From assembly GCA_963854835.1 (NCBI GenBank), contig OY978527.1:43288040-43352039 (forward strand): DNA of 64,000 bases. Direction: 5' to 3'. Positions 34,993-47,976 of this stretch are shown one piece after another; position 1 is the stretch's first letter, and each line of letters begins with the position of its first letter. This stretch comes from Megamerina dolium (lineage: Eukaryota > Arthropoda > Insecta > Diptera > Megamerinidae). The notes under the pieces are model-generated. The model saw only the letters and a list, made by a program, of their open reading frames with translations, did no database searches and was not told the DNA's origin. The position numbers and the translations under genes were made by a program.

Positions 34993-37900
34993 CTCACAAT
35001 CACATTGTCTTAAATTTATTTTTGTTTGTTTGCACAATTCGGTTCTAAGTGTTTTAGAGTAATAAAATTCGAAATTAATTTCACAAAAGCAACTGGCAGA
35101 CTTGAGTTTAATTGGACACAAGACAACTAAGCTAATTTGACTGTTAAAGGAAACCATATCAAATTTTAGAATTGAAATTAAGTGAAAGATATTTTTTTTT
35201 ATTAAAAAAATATCAAGAATTAAAAATACAACTTCAAGAGCAACAAAAAATTGTCAAAGACCAACAAAATTAAAACGATACACATACTTACAGCAGAATG
35301 AAGTTCATTGACTTTACATACAATACATATGTATGAGCATCAAAATCAAAGTCTATAAAATTCAATTGTATTGATGATGTTTGTTACATAGGATATACAT
35401 AGTATATATTCAGAGTATATATAATACGACCGAATACGAATTAATGTATAGGAAATGATTATGGTCAAGTGAGATAAGTTAACAAACAAACAAACGAAAA
35501 AAAAGAGTTAGTAAGCAACAAGAACAGCTTAATTAGTTACCATGGGAATTTACTCCATTCCAAGAATCGTATGCATTAGTATTTAGAATTAGTATTTAAC
35601 GTTGATCGTAGTGAGAGAATGAATGTTTTTCTTCCTCTACATCTTCTTCTTTTTCTATAGTTTACAAAGATTTTTGTTGAAGAATAAGAAGAAATGTTAA
35701 TCCATGGAAAAAGAAAGAAGAACTACTACATACATAATAAAGTAAATGAAGAGGCAAATTTCATGTGTGTGTGTGATTGTGGTGGAATTGGCATTAAGAA
35801 TTTACAATAGCATTATCATGCTAAGCGTGAATTGCAACTATGACAATTACTTTGACAATTTGTTAGTGTTGATGGAAGAAAGAATAGCTAGAGTTAGTAT
35901 ACCAAGAGCAATGAAAGTAATTAATTTAATATAAAAAAGAGGGTGTTGATAGCGTCAACGGCATTATTGCTGTTTTTAAGCTGTAATTATTGTTTTTTTT
36001 TTTCATTTTCTTGAAATTCTACAAAATCTACAAATTCGCGTGGATGTCTACAGTCAAGTTGATATAAATGCTTTTGGATTAACAAAAAATATTTCATCTT
36101 TTCCGGTTATTTTCAGAAATGGGGTTCAACATTTAAATAAAGTATAAAACTGGATGATATATGTAATAGGACAGAAATAAATTTATTGCATAATATTTGA
36201 AAAAAAAATTATATATAAACTCGTTAAAAACAATTTGGTGTTTCCTCGAGCTTAACTATAAGCAATGCATCGGTAAAAAGTGAGATGATAATGTGATTTG
36301 ACAATAACGTAAGAATATTGAAGAATATTTCCTGTTCAATCCGTAGGTTCGAATGGTTCCATAAATTGGCAACAAATGCTGATTTCCCATAAAATGGCTT
36401 AAAAAGCGAATTTTTTGAAATACAAAAGTGCCATTGAATTCTATTTGGATCGATTTAAAAATAGTACAGATTTAATAGAACAATAAAGTAATTTTCAAAT
36501 TGTAATTCTGCTTTTGTCTTTCTTTTTTCTCATAAAATTTTCCGAACTACTCTCGTAGGCATGGTTTAGTTCACAATATTTTTTTGCAACGTTTAAAATT
36601 TATATAAATAAAAAATTTAAATTTATATAAAACAAAAACTGCATACTATCTTACTATACTCTAAAGCGTTCATGGATATATAAAAAAAATAAAAATAAGA
36701 ATCGAACGATTAATATTATTTATTACAATAATTAGTTGCTAGTTTTAAGTGTGTGTGTGTGTGTGTCCAAATATTTGTTTAAAGTATTCAACATTTTAAC
36801 TTTGACCAGCTAATAATTATAAGGTGAAGAAAGTAAAAAAAAACATACAAACAAACAAGAAAATTCAACAAAATTGACATAAATTATAGCCAAGTGTTGG
36901 CATAAATATTTAGCATTTAAATGCTAATATTTGAGTGTTATACTTTTCTTGTTTCAATAGCTTATGGGCAAGTTATGAAATATGAGACAACAGTTTTGCA
37001 TAATATCCATTTTAAAAATAATTATGTTAAATATAATTACAGTTAATTAATACGATGTATTAACTATAATTAGCTCAGCTATATAGCTGTTGTTGCATTT
37101 GTTGATGAAAGCCGTTATACAATATTAAAAAAAAAACATACAAAATAGAGTGACACTAAAGACGAACGATTGAAGAACGAAAAATCCCTTTTCATGTGTA
37201 TGGTATGTCATTTATCAACTCTGATTAATGCTCTTTATGATTTTTATAATTAACAAGGGAGAAAGAGAGCGAGAGAGAGAAGATACTATTTCTTTCATTT
37301 CCAACTATATAATTCCTACTAACAAGGTGGTTTTATTACAACAACAACTACAACATTTCTTTTTAACCAGATGTACATATTCTGCTAGTTGATGTTAACA
37401 TTTGGCATTCACACACTTCATAGTCTAATTCTAACGTTAATTGTTTAAACAATTGTCAAATACCTGCATCACGGCGAATAGAAAATATTAACAACAAACC
37501 AAATCTTATTACATACATATTATTAAGATGCTATTTTACAATAAAAAATTCCAAATTTAATGTTGAACATATTCTCCTCACTTTCTACGTATTTTTTAAT
37601 TGTCATTTTAATTGACTAACGATTGCCAATGGAAAATTAAATTAAATTCTTGCGCTCACATATCTGATTGGATTTAATTCATTGTTCAACATCTATTCAC
37701 TATTAATGAATCAATGAATAAACTCATCATGTAAACAGCAATCACGAAAAAGAGGCGTGTATATGTTTGCGTGCATAGTAAGTGGGAAACGACTACTAAG
37801 GATTTATTACTTCATAACAGTTGTCATAATATCAGAATAAATACTCGTATGTACGTGTACGAATATATATTAATTATGACAATAAATTTATAAAACGGGA

Positions 37901-39438
37901 TTCATCTTTTCTATTTCTGTTAATTAATAAAACAACAAGATTGTAATAAAACATTTAAGTAAATTGTTATGATTTATATTTAACCGCATGCTCGTGCATA
38001 CTACATACGTTGTATATGAAATACGTGCATACATTTTCAATGAACCTATAATTCGAAACTGGTTCAATAGATCATTACAATAAGATATTTCATGCATATG
38101 TCAGCACTAATGTGCGTGTGTATATACAAATGTATGTATACAAATACATGTATCTTCGATGTAGTTGTTGTTATTATTCTTTTGCTGGAAGCATAAAGTA
38201 ATAAATTATTTGTGTAAACATTTAGAATGATTAATTTAACACCTTAACATTTATAAAATGGTGTAATTATAAAAAAAAAAAAAAATTAACTACAATACCA
38301 GAGTTCACAATGATAATAGTGGCAATAATATGTAGGTTCAATAAAAGAATCAACTAAAATACTTCAATGTACAGACATAACAATGTCTACTATAATGGCT
38401 ACCATAATGGAATTTAATCAATTAAGTACCTACATTTGAAATGTGTAATATAGGTGTACATATATACACATAACAAAATGTACAATTATAACAACACTTT
38501 GCATTCAAGATTTATAAAATCAACATTTGACAATTTAATTATAACAAAAATGCATTTATGTTTATGTATACATTCAAAGTAAGGCGTCAACAAGTACGCC
38601 TACAAGCTGTCTCCACAAAGTTTTTTCGTATTATTATTTTTTTTTGGTTCCTTTGCAAAATAATTTATTTCATTGTATTTGATTGTAGATCGTCTTATGG
38701 CGTAAGTAAAAAGTGTAATCAGTTGTTCCAACGATAGAGTATTATTCAGTATTATTCTTCAAATAGATATAAAATAAGATATAAAATAAATTCACAAATA
38801 TTCAGCATCAATTGTGACATTGACAAATGAGCATACTCATTAGGCTAAAGTTAATTGTTTTTTGATAATATACTCAAGAATGTGTCTTATAAAATCACAT
38901 CTAACTAAATTGAATACAAAGTCGGCCCTACACTACTTGCAAAATGCAATTGCTTTAAATAGTATATATTCATGGTAATTTTTCCATTACACGAATCCGA
39001 AAATTTTTAAAGCATACATTGATTCGTTTTATCTTGTACGAACAATACTACGACATTGAATGAATGAATGCATTGGGAGGCAATAACAATATATATATAA
39101 TTGTATTTTAACTGCCAACATTAGCCTCAGGTAACTTCGTCAAAAGTAGCAACAATAAAAACGATAACAATTACTTGTAATATATGTACATGTGGTAGGT
39201 ACTCGTATATATGAAATAATAGCAATTACAATATCACCAACAAAAAGAATATTTATTATTATCTTTAAAGTCATATTCGTTTATATGTTTATTGTATATA
39301 GGTAAATACTTGCTAACATTCATCATATCACCCACACTTTAAAGTGGGTATGGATACCCAGAAGAAAAATGGCATGCTTAGATATTACTAAAATACAGTG
39401 TATATAGAATTTTGTCTTGGAATCAGCATTAAGATTAC

Positions 39439-39442
<4 letters not shown>
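34993..39442. other. Unassigned AT-rich DNA
   Basis: More than 4 kb without recognisable gene or transposon. Contains (GT)n near 36750-36766, a GA-rich tract near 37259-37282 and poly-A runs. Confidence 0.5.

Positions 39443-39478
<36 letters not shown>
39443..39478. repeat. (GA)18 microsatellite
   Basis: Perfect dinucleotide run. GAGAG motifs of this kind can bind GAGA factor in flies, but there is no adjacent gene to give that meaning. It abuts a LINE fragment. Confidence 0.97.
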
Positions 39479-39480
<2 letters not shown>

Positions 39481-39489
39481 ATGTGAGGG

Positions 39490-39715
39490 ATCATTCTTGA
39501 AAACACATTCTTGTAAGCAATTGAGAAGTCGACCCTTTCTCGAATAATGAAAACCACATTTTACAAGTCTCTCATTATGCCTGCCCTTTTAAATGGTACA
39601 GAAGCTCTGACACTTTCCATCTCGGATGGGAGATTGCTTGAGGTTTTTGAGAAAAAAGTCCATCGTAAGATCTGTTTTCCCATTTGCGTTAGAAGCGAGT
39701 ACATCAAAGACCAAA
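39490..39715 (+). pseudogene. LINE-TAAG fragment, region after reverse transcriptase
   Basis: The frame contains KTTFYKSLIMPALLNGTEAL, then LLEVFEKKVHRKICFPICVR and SEY. This corresponds to the post-RT segment seen as VFERKILRKIFGSICVGREY at 13666 and as VFERKILCKILG near 45390. It is truncated on both sides without a tail. Confidence 0.72.
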
Positions 39716-39810
39716 TTAAATGGAAGAACACAATACAGCCAAGAAAGTTTTATATTCGGCTTACCAATCTTAAGTATAAAATTAATATTGTATTTCTTTA
39801 TACATTGTAG

Positions 39811-42800
39811 TACATAATATGACGTTTATCAACGACTCCTAGAAAATAAGATATCACTGTTAATGTTAATAATGTTTTAAGTCACTCTTAAGCACTATTT
39901 TAATGATGGATATAGAACTTAAGCTATCTTGTAATACAATTGAAATGTAAAAAACATATGCATGGCAGTATTGTTTGTCGAGTGGGCGGCCATTTGAAAA
40001 AAAAGGTATTCATTCGAGAAAAGACTATTATAAAAGCCAGCTATATCTAAAATTTCAATATCTTATTTTTTTTTAACTGTGAGAGAATCACCTTAGGATG
40101 TCCGTAATTAATTAGGCCGCTGAATTGGCATCTGTGATCGGATTTTCGCGATCACCCTAAACTTACTTTCCAACGTCAAACAACTCGTTATTTCGTATAT
40201 TTATTGCAGGTTTTTTGAGGTCGGCGATGGCGGAAATTCGACCACAGATTCCGATTCATCCACTCAAAAGCCACATAATGTGACAACACTCTGGTCTGTC
40301 GCACATCAAACTCATTTTTTTATTTTGGGACTGTGCTATTGAAAGCCAAGCTACTGTTTTAATAGACCTGCTAAGTTTAAGATACTTACAAAATATTGTA
40401 TAATGTTTTATTATTTTATTGTTTCAACACAATTTATGTTTTATAAATTCGCTACTGCTTTTCAAACCTGTCTGCAGTCGAAATCGTGTTTGCTAGTTCT
40501 ATTCTTTCCAAATGGTATGTGTATTCTGCAGTCCTCTCTGCCCAAAGGCATAACGAAAAATTACCATCTAGATGAAATGTTAGATATGTTGATTTTATAA
40601 TATCTGGAGCCTTTTTCGACCTACCAATTCAAGTTATGGACCGGAACAGAATAATCGTTTTGGCGTGCTACTGCTTGGTTAAAGTGACATCCTTCAGAAA
40701 AAACGTTCAGAGTGATCAACAGTAAATGTGATTTATTTAATCAGGCTAATTTCTAAGAAAAATTAACTTCGCCGGACAAACATGAAATATTTGATTGAAT
40801 TCATTTTGTGGTATATGTAAAACAAAAATTGCCTTTAACTGGCAACTACCAAAAAACGAAAATATTTTTGTGACCACCCATTAGATTACACGATGTCTCC
40901 AAAAAAAAAAAAAAAAACACAACTTTAATGTACCTCTTAAGTAAGCTAGTGGCTCTAAAGGTCTGGTCAAGGACCAGACTTAAGTTTTATTTACTCTTCA
41001 ATTTTTATATACCCATGAGAACCAATTTTCGTTTCAATTGCGCCATTTATCAGTCTTAATACCTTAGTCAATTTTCAATATGTTAAGTTTCATTCGGAAT
41101 ATTATGTACTTTTTGAACACTGATACAAATCATTATCATTTTTATTAAAAAAATATTGCGAAAAATTGCCATCAACAACGAAAAAGCAAAATGCACTGTA
41201 AAAGAAATTGCGAATTTAAGATCGACATGTCAAAAACTCAAATGACCCCAAAAACGGTTTTATACCTGTTGATTGAAAATTTGAGAGTGTTGAAATCTAT
41301 ATAAATTGGATTTCGTAGTATATCATACTAACAAACTAGACCTACAACCTCCTCTATATCTACGAATAAGCAACCATTGGTGTACCATGATGTGATGAGT
41401 AGCAACTCTTACACTAACTGATGAGCAATTGCACCAGTAGTAGCAACATCAAAATCATCATGATGGTCATTATCTTAATGAAGATTTCTTTCGTACCTAT
41501 ATGTGTATTTAAACTCTGGGTTACCTGTTACTGCCTACACTGATTGGTTGATGAAAATCCTTTGCTCATATAGTGCATTTTATTATTTTGCCTTTATTCT
41601 TATTGCCATATGTGATGTTTGCTATTGGTGATATATATATATAAATGGATGCTCTAATTTACTTTTTATGTATACATGATAACTTCCCCATTGCTAAATA
41701 TTTAGAATAATAGATTAAGACAACAAAAAAAAAAAAAAGTATACACAAAATGTTCGTTACAATTAAAAGAGTTGTTTTGCTCATGTTACGAGTATTTGGT
41801 AGATTCATTATCAGTTGCAATCAAATTGTTGTGAATTTAGTGAACAAAAAATACCTAATATAGAAGAAAAAAAATAAATAAATACAATATAAAGCAATAT
41901 CTTCCTACCTACATAAATAAATACATCTAAATGCATACATCGATGCAATGATTTGACGTTGACTTTGAATTGAAATTCAAATATTGCTGTTGTTGTTGTT
42001 GTTGTTGTTGTTGATCGTTTATTTGCTTGCTGGTTACATTTGTACACGTTGCCATTGCACATGTCAAAATAGATTTATTTTTGCAATTTAAATTGTTGCT
42101 CTCATTTCAGCGGCTCTGAGTGTTGTTCAGCTTTTGGTTCAGTTTGTTGCTGAAATGATTTTTGTTGATGCAGTGTGAGTATATTTATATTTGCATGTTT
42201 GTGTGCGCATGAGTATTTGGTATCTGTTTAAGCTCTTGCTGTCGTCGTCAGTGCCATTGCGCACTGCCACTGCTATTGTTGCTGTTCAGTGTTTGTTTGG
42301 TCAAATGTTGTCGTGCCAACCACCACATACGAGTATTACATGTAGGTATATTTGTACCATTTTTATATTTGTACTATGGCGTAAGATCTGCTGGTACCAG
42401 TACGGATCTCTAGTTGCCATTATTGCTGCCGGTACATACTTAGGCTATGCACGTTGCTGCAACATATATATTTGTGCATGTTTGTATGCATTTATATAGA
42501 TGTTTACGAATGCACACATTCGTAGCAACTTATTCAGTGTCATTTATTTAATCGTTGTTACTGTTGTTGTAGTTGAAATTATTTATACATTTCTGCTCTA
42601 TACGCCATTGATGCAATTTTGTTGTTGTTGTTGTTTTTCATACTCTTCAACCGTTAAGCATTGAAATTATTTGCTTTCGAGTTGGTCAAGGGCAATTGTA
42701 AATTCTATAATATTTAATCGTATGCACATACTACAAGATATTGATCACGTGTTTGTATCTACATATATAGATACTCATAGCGTATTAATGCATGACAACA

Positions 42801-42944
42801 TCATACATATGTATTTGCAAGCCTAGGTGTTGAATATACATATGAGTCATCCATTCAGAAAGATAAATATAAACGTGTATAAGTAAATTATTGCAAAATT
42901 AATGATAATTAGTATATTTTTTATGCTGTTTCTTGAAGTTCTTA
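39811..42944. other. Unassigned AT-rich DNA
   Basis: No gene recognised. A block at 40223-40285 resembles the stem-loop region at 31788-31846. A (TTG)n run lies at 41986-42013 and another TTG-rich run near 42622-42636. Confidence 0.5.
41986..42013. repeat. (TTG)n microsatellite
   Basis: About nine perfect TTG units. Confidence 0.95.
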
Positions 42945-43110
42945 AGAACCTTGGCCCAGTTTCTCTTTCAGTATTGTTGAGTACGCTTATTTTGGACGAT
43001 ATTGAAAGGTGACATTACTTCTTCTGAGCATCTTCAAATAGATTTTCCAGCACAAGCATTTGCTGTCGAGAGAGAATTGTCCATTATTTGGGTTTCTTTA
43101 AATTTGGCAG
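42945..43110 (-). mobile_element. Probable heavily decayed SINE copy
   Basis: GGCCCAGTTTCTCTTTCAGT and TTTTGGACGATATTGAAAGG align in order with GGCCGAGCTTCTCTTCCATT and TTTTGGACAGTATTAGAAGG of the SINE 3' half. The TTCTGAGC block follows at the right place. Identity is roughly 70 percent by eye. The promoter half is not recognisable. Confidence 0.5.
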
Positions 43111-44495
43111 TGAAATTTTTATTGAAAAGTTATTTAAACCCGATTAGTTCTTTATGAAGTTGATATTACCACGCAAAAAAAATGATCTGGTTTAAATTTT
43201 TGGTTCAAACCAATCTTATGTTTCAAATTTGTGCCATAAGGAATTCTAGGTGTTTGAGAAAGACATTTCACTTTGCCTTGCAGTTTGAATACTTTACGTA
43301 CAATATATATGAATTCAACAACCAATCCCTATATTCTAAAAATGACAATAGAATGTTGCTGTTGCTCTTCTTGTTGTTGTTGAACAATTTGCGTCATCAA
43401 TTTGTCAATCGTACAATACATACTTGTAGTAGTAAAGAGTGAAAGAAATTGATTACGAAATTCATTCTATTCATATATTAAACATGTTGACGTATAAATA
43501 AACATTTGTATATGCATGTGTATATACATATGTTGCATTCATACATGTATAAAAAAAGACATTTTATCACAACAATCGATGACAGTTGTCAGCAGCAAAA
43601 TGGGGAAAAATTACACAAATATGCATTGACTATTAAACTACCATTGATGTTGCTGCTGCTGCTGCTACTCCTGGCAGCAGTGCTACTGTTGCTTTAGCAA
43701 TAGAATGCAACATTTTATTGTAAGTTTATTGTGAACGCGTTGCAAATTTGATGTTTTCAGTTGTTTACTCGTAATGACTATGATGAGGATCAACATGAAG
43801 TAAGTATTTGAATGCAGGAATAAAAAAACCAAAATGCTATAGATAGAAAAAGAACTCCAGTGTGGACGAGTATTAAAAAAATATATGTGGATTCGTATTA
43901 TGCTAGTCGACGAATCAACTAAATATATAAATATATTGTTATAATTTTTTTGTTTGGCTTTTATCAAAACATAAATGCTAAATTTTGCAAATCCAACAAA
44001 ATGAATAGAAAAGAATTTGTAATTAATTATATTTTTGCATACAAATTCATTCAATGTGTGTCTTAAATGAGCGTACATTGAACTTAACATGCATGAGTGT
44101 CGTCAACAACAATAATAATAGAATAACACACGCACAGACACAATATAGCATATAGCAATATTGTACCATAAATAAATAAATCAACAACAAACTGACTATG
44201 ATGACTGATTGACATTCTTTTCTTTCCCTTTCTCTTCACTTTTCCATCTTTGATCATCAATCGATCGTTCATCAATAGAATTGGCTACACACACATATAC
44301 CATATATCCATGTGTACATACCATACCTGTATTAGGCTCCCATTATTTGCATGCAAATCGAAAGGAACTCCTCTCTCTTACTCACTCACTCTTCTACATT
44401 CGTCATTGTACTTGTATGTACAGTTGCGGTAGAAAAAATTGTATGAAATCAATACATAGTATGTTCAATAATGAACATTTTTTCACTGGTAGAGG
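43111..44495. other. Unassigned AT-rich DNA
   Basis: No gene recognised. A GCTGCT/TGTTGC-rich tract at about 43645-43692 explains the Leu-rich frame there. Confidence 0.5.
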
Positions 44496-44501
44496 ATTGG
44501 G

Positions 44502-45402
44502 GGAATCAGCCTTTTTGCCATCTCATATAAGATCCTGTCGACTGTACTGTGTGAAAGGCTAAAGCCATTTGCCAACACACTGATTGGACCTTATCAGTGC
44601 GGCTTTAGATCTTCACACGGTGCGAAATCCAGGGAAAAAAAATACGAAAAGCAAATCGACACCCATCATCTCTTCGTCGATTATAAAGCTGCGTTCGATA
44701 GCCCGATACGAGATTGCCTGCATGCCACCATGTCTGAGTTTGGTATACCTGCGAAGGTGATAAGGCTCTGTAGAATGACGTTGAGCAACACGTGCAGCTC
44801 CGTTAAGGTAGGAAATGAGCTCTCCAAATCCTTTGATACCGTGCGTGGTTTCAGACAAGGCGATCCTTTATCCTGCGAACTCTTCAATTTTGTAATGGAA
44901 GGGGGTATTGCTAAAAGCCGGTGTATGCAGTAATGGCAAGTGCCGAGCTCCTTGCGCATGCTGATGATATTGATATCATCGGACGACGTAAGCGAGATGT
45001 TACTGTTGCGTTCGCTGTTGCGATCGAAAGGGAATCAGCCAAGATGAATTTGGCGGTGAACGAGGGCAAAACGAAGTATATTCTGTCCGCGAACAGGGAG
45101 ACGCGGCATCAGGAACCCACGTTGCTGCATACAGCTATTCTTTCGAAGTTGTCAAAGAATTTACTTACCTTGGTACCGCCGTTAACGCCGAAAATGATGT
45201 CAGCCTGGAGATAAAGCGAAGACTAACTCTTGCTAATAGGTGTTACTACGGGCCCAGTAAGAAAATGATGAGTAGAGCCATCTCTCGTTCGACAAAACTG
45301 ACACTCTAAAAGAGTCATCTTACCTGTGCTACTCTATGGCACGTAAGCATTGAGTTGACACATCGGGTGTTCGAGAGAAAGATTCTTTGCAAGATCTTAG
45401 GC
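44502..45402 (+). pseudogene. LINE-TAAG reverse transcriptase relic
   Basis: An open frame from 44502 to 44933 reads GISLFAISYKILSTVLCERL, GPYQCGFRSSHGAKS, THHLFVDYKAAFDS (first RT aspartate block), FGIPAKVIRLCRMTLSNTCS and FRQGDPLSCELFNFVMEG. A frameshift leads to LLAHADDIDIIGRRKRDVT (the ADD catalytic block; usual Y is H) and KMNLAVNEGKTKYILSANRE. A further shift gives EFTYLGTAVNAENDVSLEIK, then KRVILPVLLYG in another frame, and VFERKILCKILG near the end. It has at least three frameshifts and an internal deletion, and lacks the C-terminal tail seen at 13284-13690. It is the best view of this family's RT in the window. Clade not assigned with confidence. Confidence 0.85.
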
Positions 45403-45952
45403 ATATAATTCTCAACCAAATCGATTAAATTGCTAACCGAACGATGTATCAGAAATAATTTAAACAATTAAACAAATTTGAATAAACAAAAACCTAGAGA
45501 GATCACATTTTAGGATCTTTTTTTGGAGAAGTAGCGATGTTCGAACATTGAAATCTAATGCAAGTCCCATAGAAAACCAATGCAAGTCACACAAGTACAT
45601 ACGTTTCATACTCATTTTGCATAATTATTTTACCGTCACTGTACTTACCTAAATCTATTGTATATATTATTAATAATGAAAATATCAAAAGGGGTGAAAA
45701 TAATAAATAAGACTTTTCAAATTATTATGTTGTTTTTGCATTATTTCTATTGTATATTGACATACATTTCATTTTGTAAAGAAGTTGTAATTATACTTAA
45801 AATGGCAAATTGTTGTCAACAGTTTTAAAGAATATATGAAATGATAGGTCGCATTCGTATAATAAAGGGTACTATTTTAAGAGTTTATAAAAATCTTAAT
45901 TATTGTACCATATTTTTGTTTATTCGTTTAATTAATTTTTTTCATACCTAGG
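45403..45952. other. Unassigned AT-rich DNA
   Basis: Nothing recognised between two LINE relics. Confidence 0.5.
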
Positions 45953-46660
45953 TCATACCTAGCCACCCTACTCTACGACATCCTGCTCTCATCGCTGCCT
46001 ATCTCCATCAAGCGCTGGATAGCCATCTACTTGGTCAATCGACAATCGTTTGTGGAATTCATAGCAAAACGTTAACCGTATATTTAAGGTAAAGCAGGAG
46101 GTACCGCAGGGAGGTGTGCTGTCTCTCATCCTCTTCAGTGTTTATCTGTCGAAGCTTCCTGCACCGCCTCCTGGCATACAACTTATTTCTTATGCTGATG
46201 ATTGCATGATCCTGACTTCAGGAAATAACGTCTCGGCGATATGCAGCAAAGTTAATGCGTACTTGTGGCATGTGAGTCACTTATTGGATGATTTGAGCTC
46301 TAGTCCACATAAGGCGGCCCAGAATTCATTGAATCAATGCGCGGTGGAGGCGGCCAACGATGGTCATGGTCAAAACATCGTGCTGGGTGGTCACCCACCG
46401 CCAATTGCAGACTGTGAGCAACATCTCCCTAGATCCACTCGAGCCACTTTGGCGCAGCTAAGGTGGAGCACCTATTTGCATTGCTACATGCACTGGCTGG
46501 CTGATACCATTCTGGACCGATGTCTACGGTGCCAATAAAGCACGCACGACACCCGTCATCTTTTCGCCTGCTCCAGAAGGCCTACCAGTTTGACGCACTC
46601 TGCACTATGGACGCACCCCCAGTAGGGTGCCGTCTTCCTGGAGGTGTTTGAAGTAAACCA
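45953..46660 (+). pseudogene. Second LINE family relic: RT palm and Cys-rich C-terminus
   Basis: LATLLYDILLSSLPISIKRW and IAIYLVNRQSFVEF are followed by KQEVPQGGVLSLILFSVYLS and GIQLISYADDCMILTSGNN, the palm blocks with the YADD catalytic motif. The frame from 46116 then jumps to PIADCEQHLPRSTRATLAQL and DRCLRCQ, the C-terminal cysteine-bearing tail of Jockey/CR1-like LINEs. The thumb and connection, several hundred bases, are therefore deleted. Stops interrupt both halves. It is less AT-rich than its surroundings. The CAA array at 46719 may be its 3' tail. Confidence 0.82.
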
Positions 46661-46718
46661 CAACTAATCAACTGACATATGTATATACATATTCGTGATT
46701 TCGAATTCCTTTTCTGTT

Positions 46719-46749
<31 letters not shown>

Positions 46750-46750
46750 C
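46719..46750. repeat. (CAA)n array, possible LINE tail
   Basis: About ten perfect units, 60 bp after the last LINE-like coding sequence. Position and orientation fit a retroelement tail, but no target duplication was found. Confidence 0.9.
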
Positions 46751-47974
46751 TAGTAAGGAAATTTAAAATATTGAATAATTGAGTAAGTGTTATAAGTAAC
46801 GATCCAGGAACTATTTTCAATCTGGTTAAATAATTGATCATTATGGTATTTTTAGCTTATTCAGAAAATTTAGACATTTTTAGAAACCAAGAAGATATTA
46901 AGTAAAAACTAGGTGATCTTTCAAATTGTTTAATTTTTCATAAAAATCTTTAGAAAGTAGAGTAGAGTCATTATGTATAAGCACTAGGTAGCCAACGTCT
47001 ATTATCAATTTATTAGTAATAAATATAACGCCTACTTTAACAATTTATCTAATCATGCATTTGTGTAGTTCATGTAGAAAAGCATGCATAGCGTGTATGA
47101 ATAATAGACAACAACCCAATGTACTTGAATTTGCACTTGGCATTGACAACCGAAAAGTCCATTGGCCAAAACAACAAACTCGTATATTGGCATAAAAATA
47201 TGACTATGCATAAGTGATGGAGGACAAATCGGCAGTAACTTATAAATACTTATACATCAACACACACGCATGTCTGTTTGTATACATGAGCATAACTATT
47301 CGTTTATACAATATATGTTCAATGGATTACTTTACTAACAAAAAAAAAATATGGGACAATGCGCGCATATTGAATGAGCGCATATGACATGCGTGACACA
47401 TTTTTGAAAAAAAAAACGCAAAAAACTACACTGACAGTTATTACAGAAAGGGAAGTTTCGACTACCTGTCATACATATAAAGTAAAAGCGGAAGTTGTTT
47501 TATATCCAAGAATAAAAACAAACAAATAAAAATTATAAAATCACTAAATTCTATAGAATACAAGTAAGTGTTCTATACATTTAAATAAGCAAGTAAGCAA
47601 ACACACAGTCAAGCAAAGAGCCACCATATTCATGCGCAACCATAAAAGGCGTCCAACTTCCGACCTTAACTGGACAATACTTATATTGTATGTACATACA
47701 GAAAATGAAGAATAATACACTTGTAAATCACATTGTGCGTACGCGTGCGCGTACTTGAATATTGCCATTGTTGCTACATTGTCACAATTAAAGATCTTTG
47801 CACTTTCCGATGAGACAAAAATTAAAATTATAATAAATACAATCATAATTATTATTAAAATGGAATAAACTACAATACAGGTACATATATAATCGTAAAT
47901 GAATAACAAATGCAGGAATGTTAATTTCTAATTGATGATGGCGAAGACGGCATACAATATAACATACGAGGGCG
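46751..47974. other. Unassigned AT-rich DNA
   Basis: No gene or element recognised. Confidence 0.5.
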
Positions 47975-47976
47975 GT

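Noticed and set aside
36344..36360. B-box-like GGTTCGAATGGTTCC
   Set aside because: Does not fit the GGTTCRANNCC consensus downstream and has no A box upstream.
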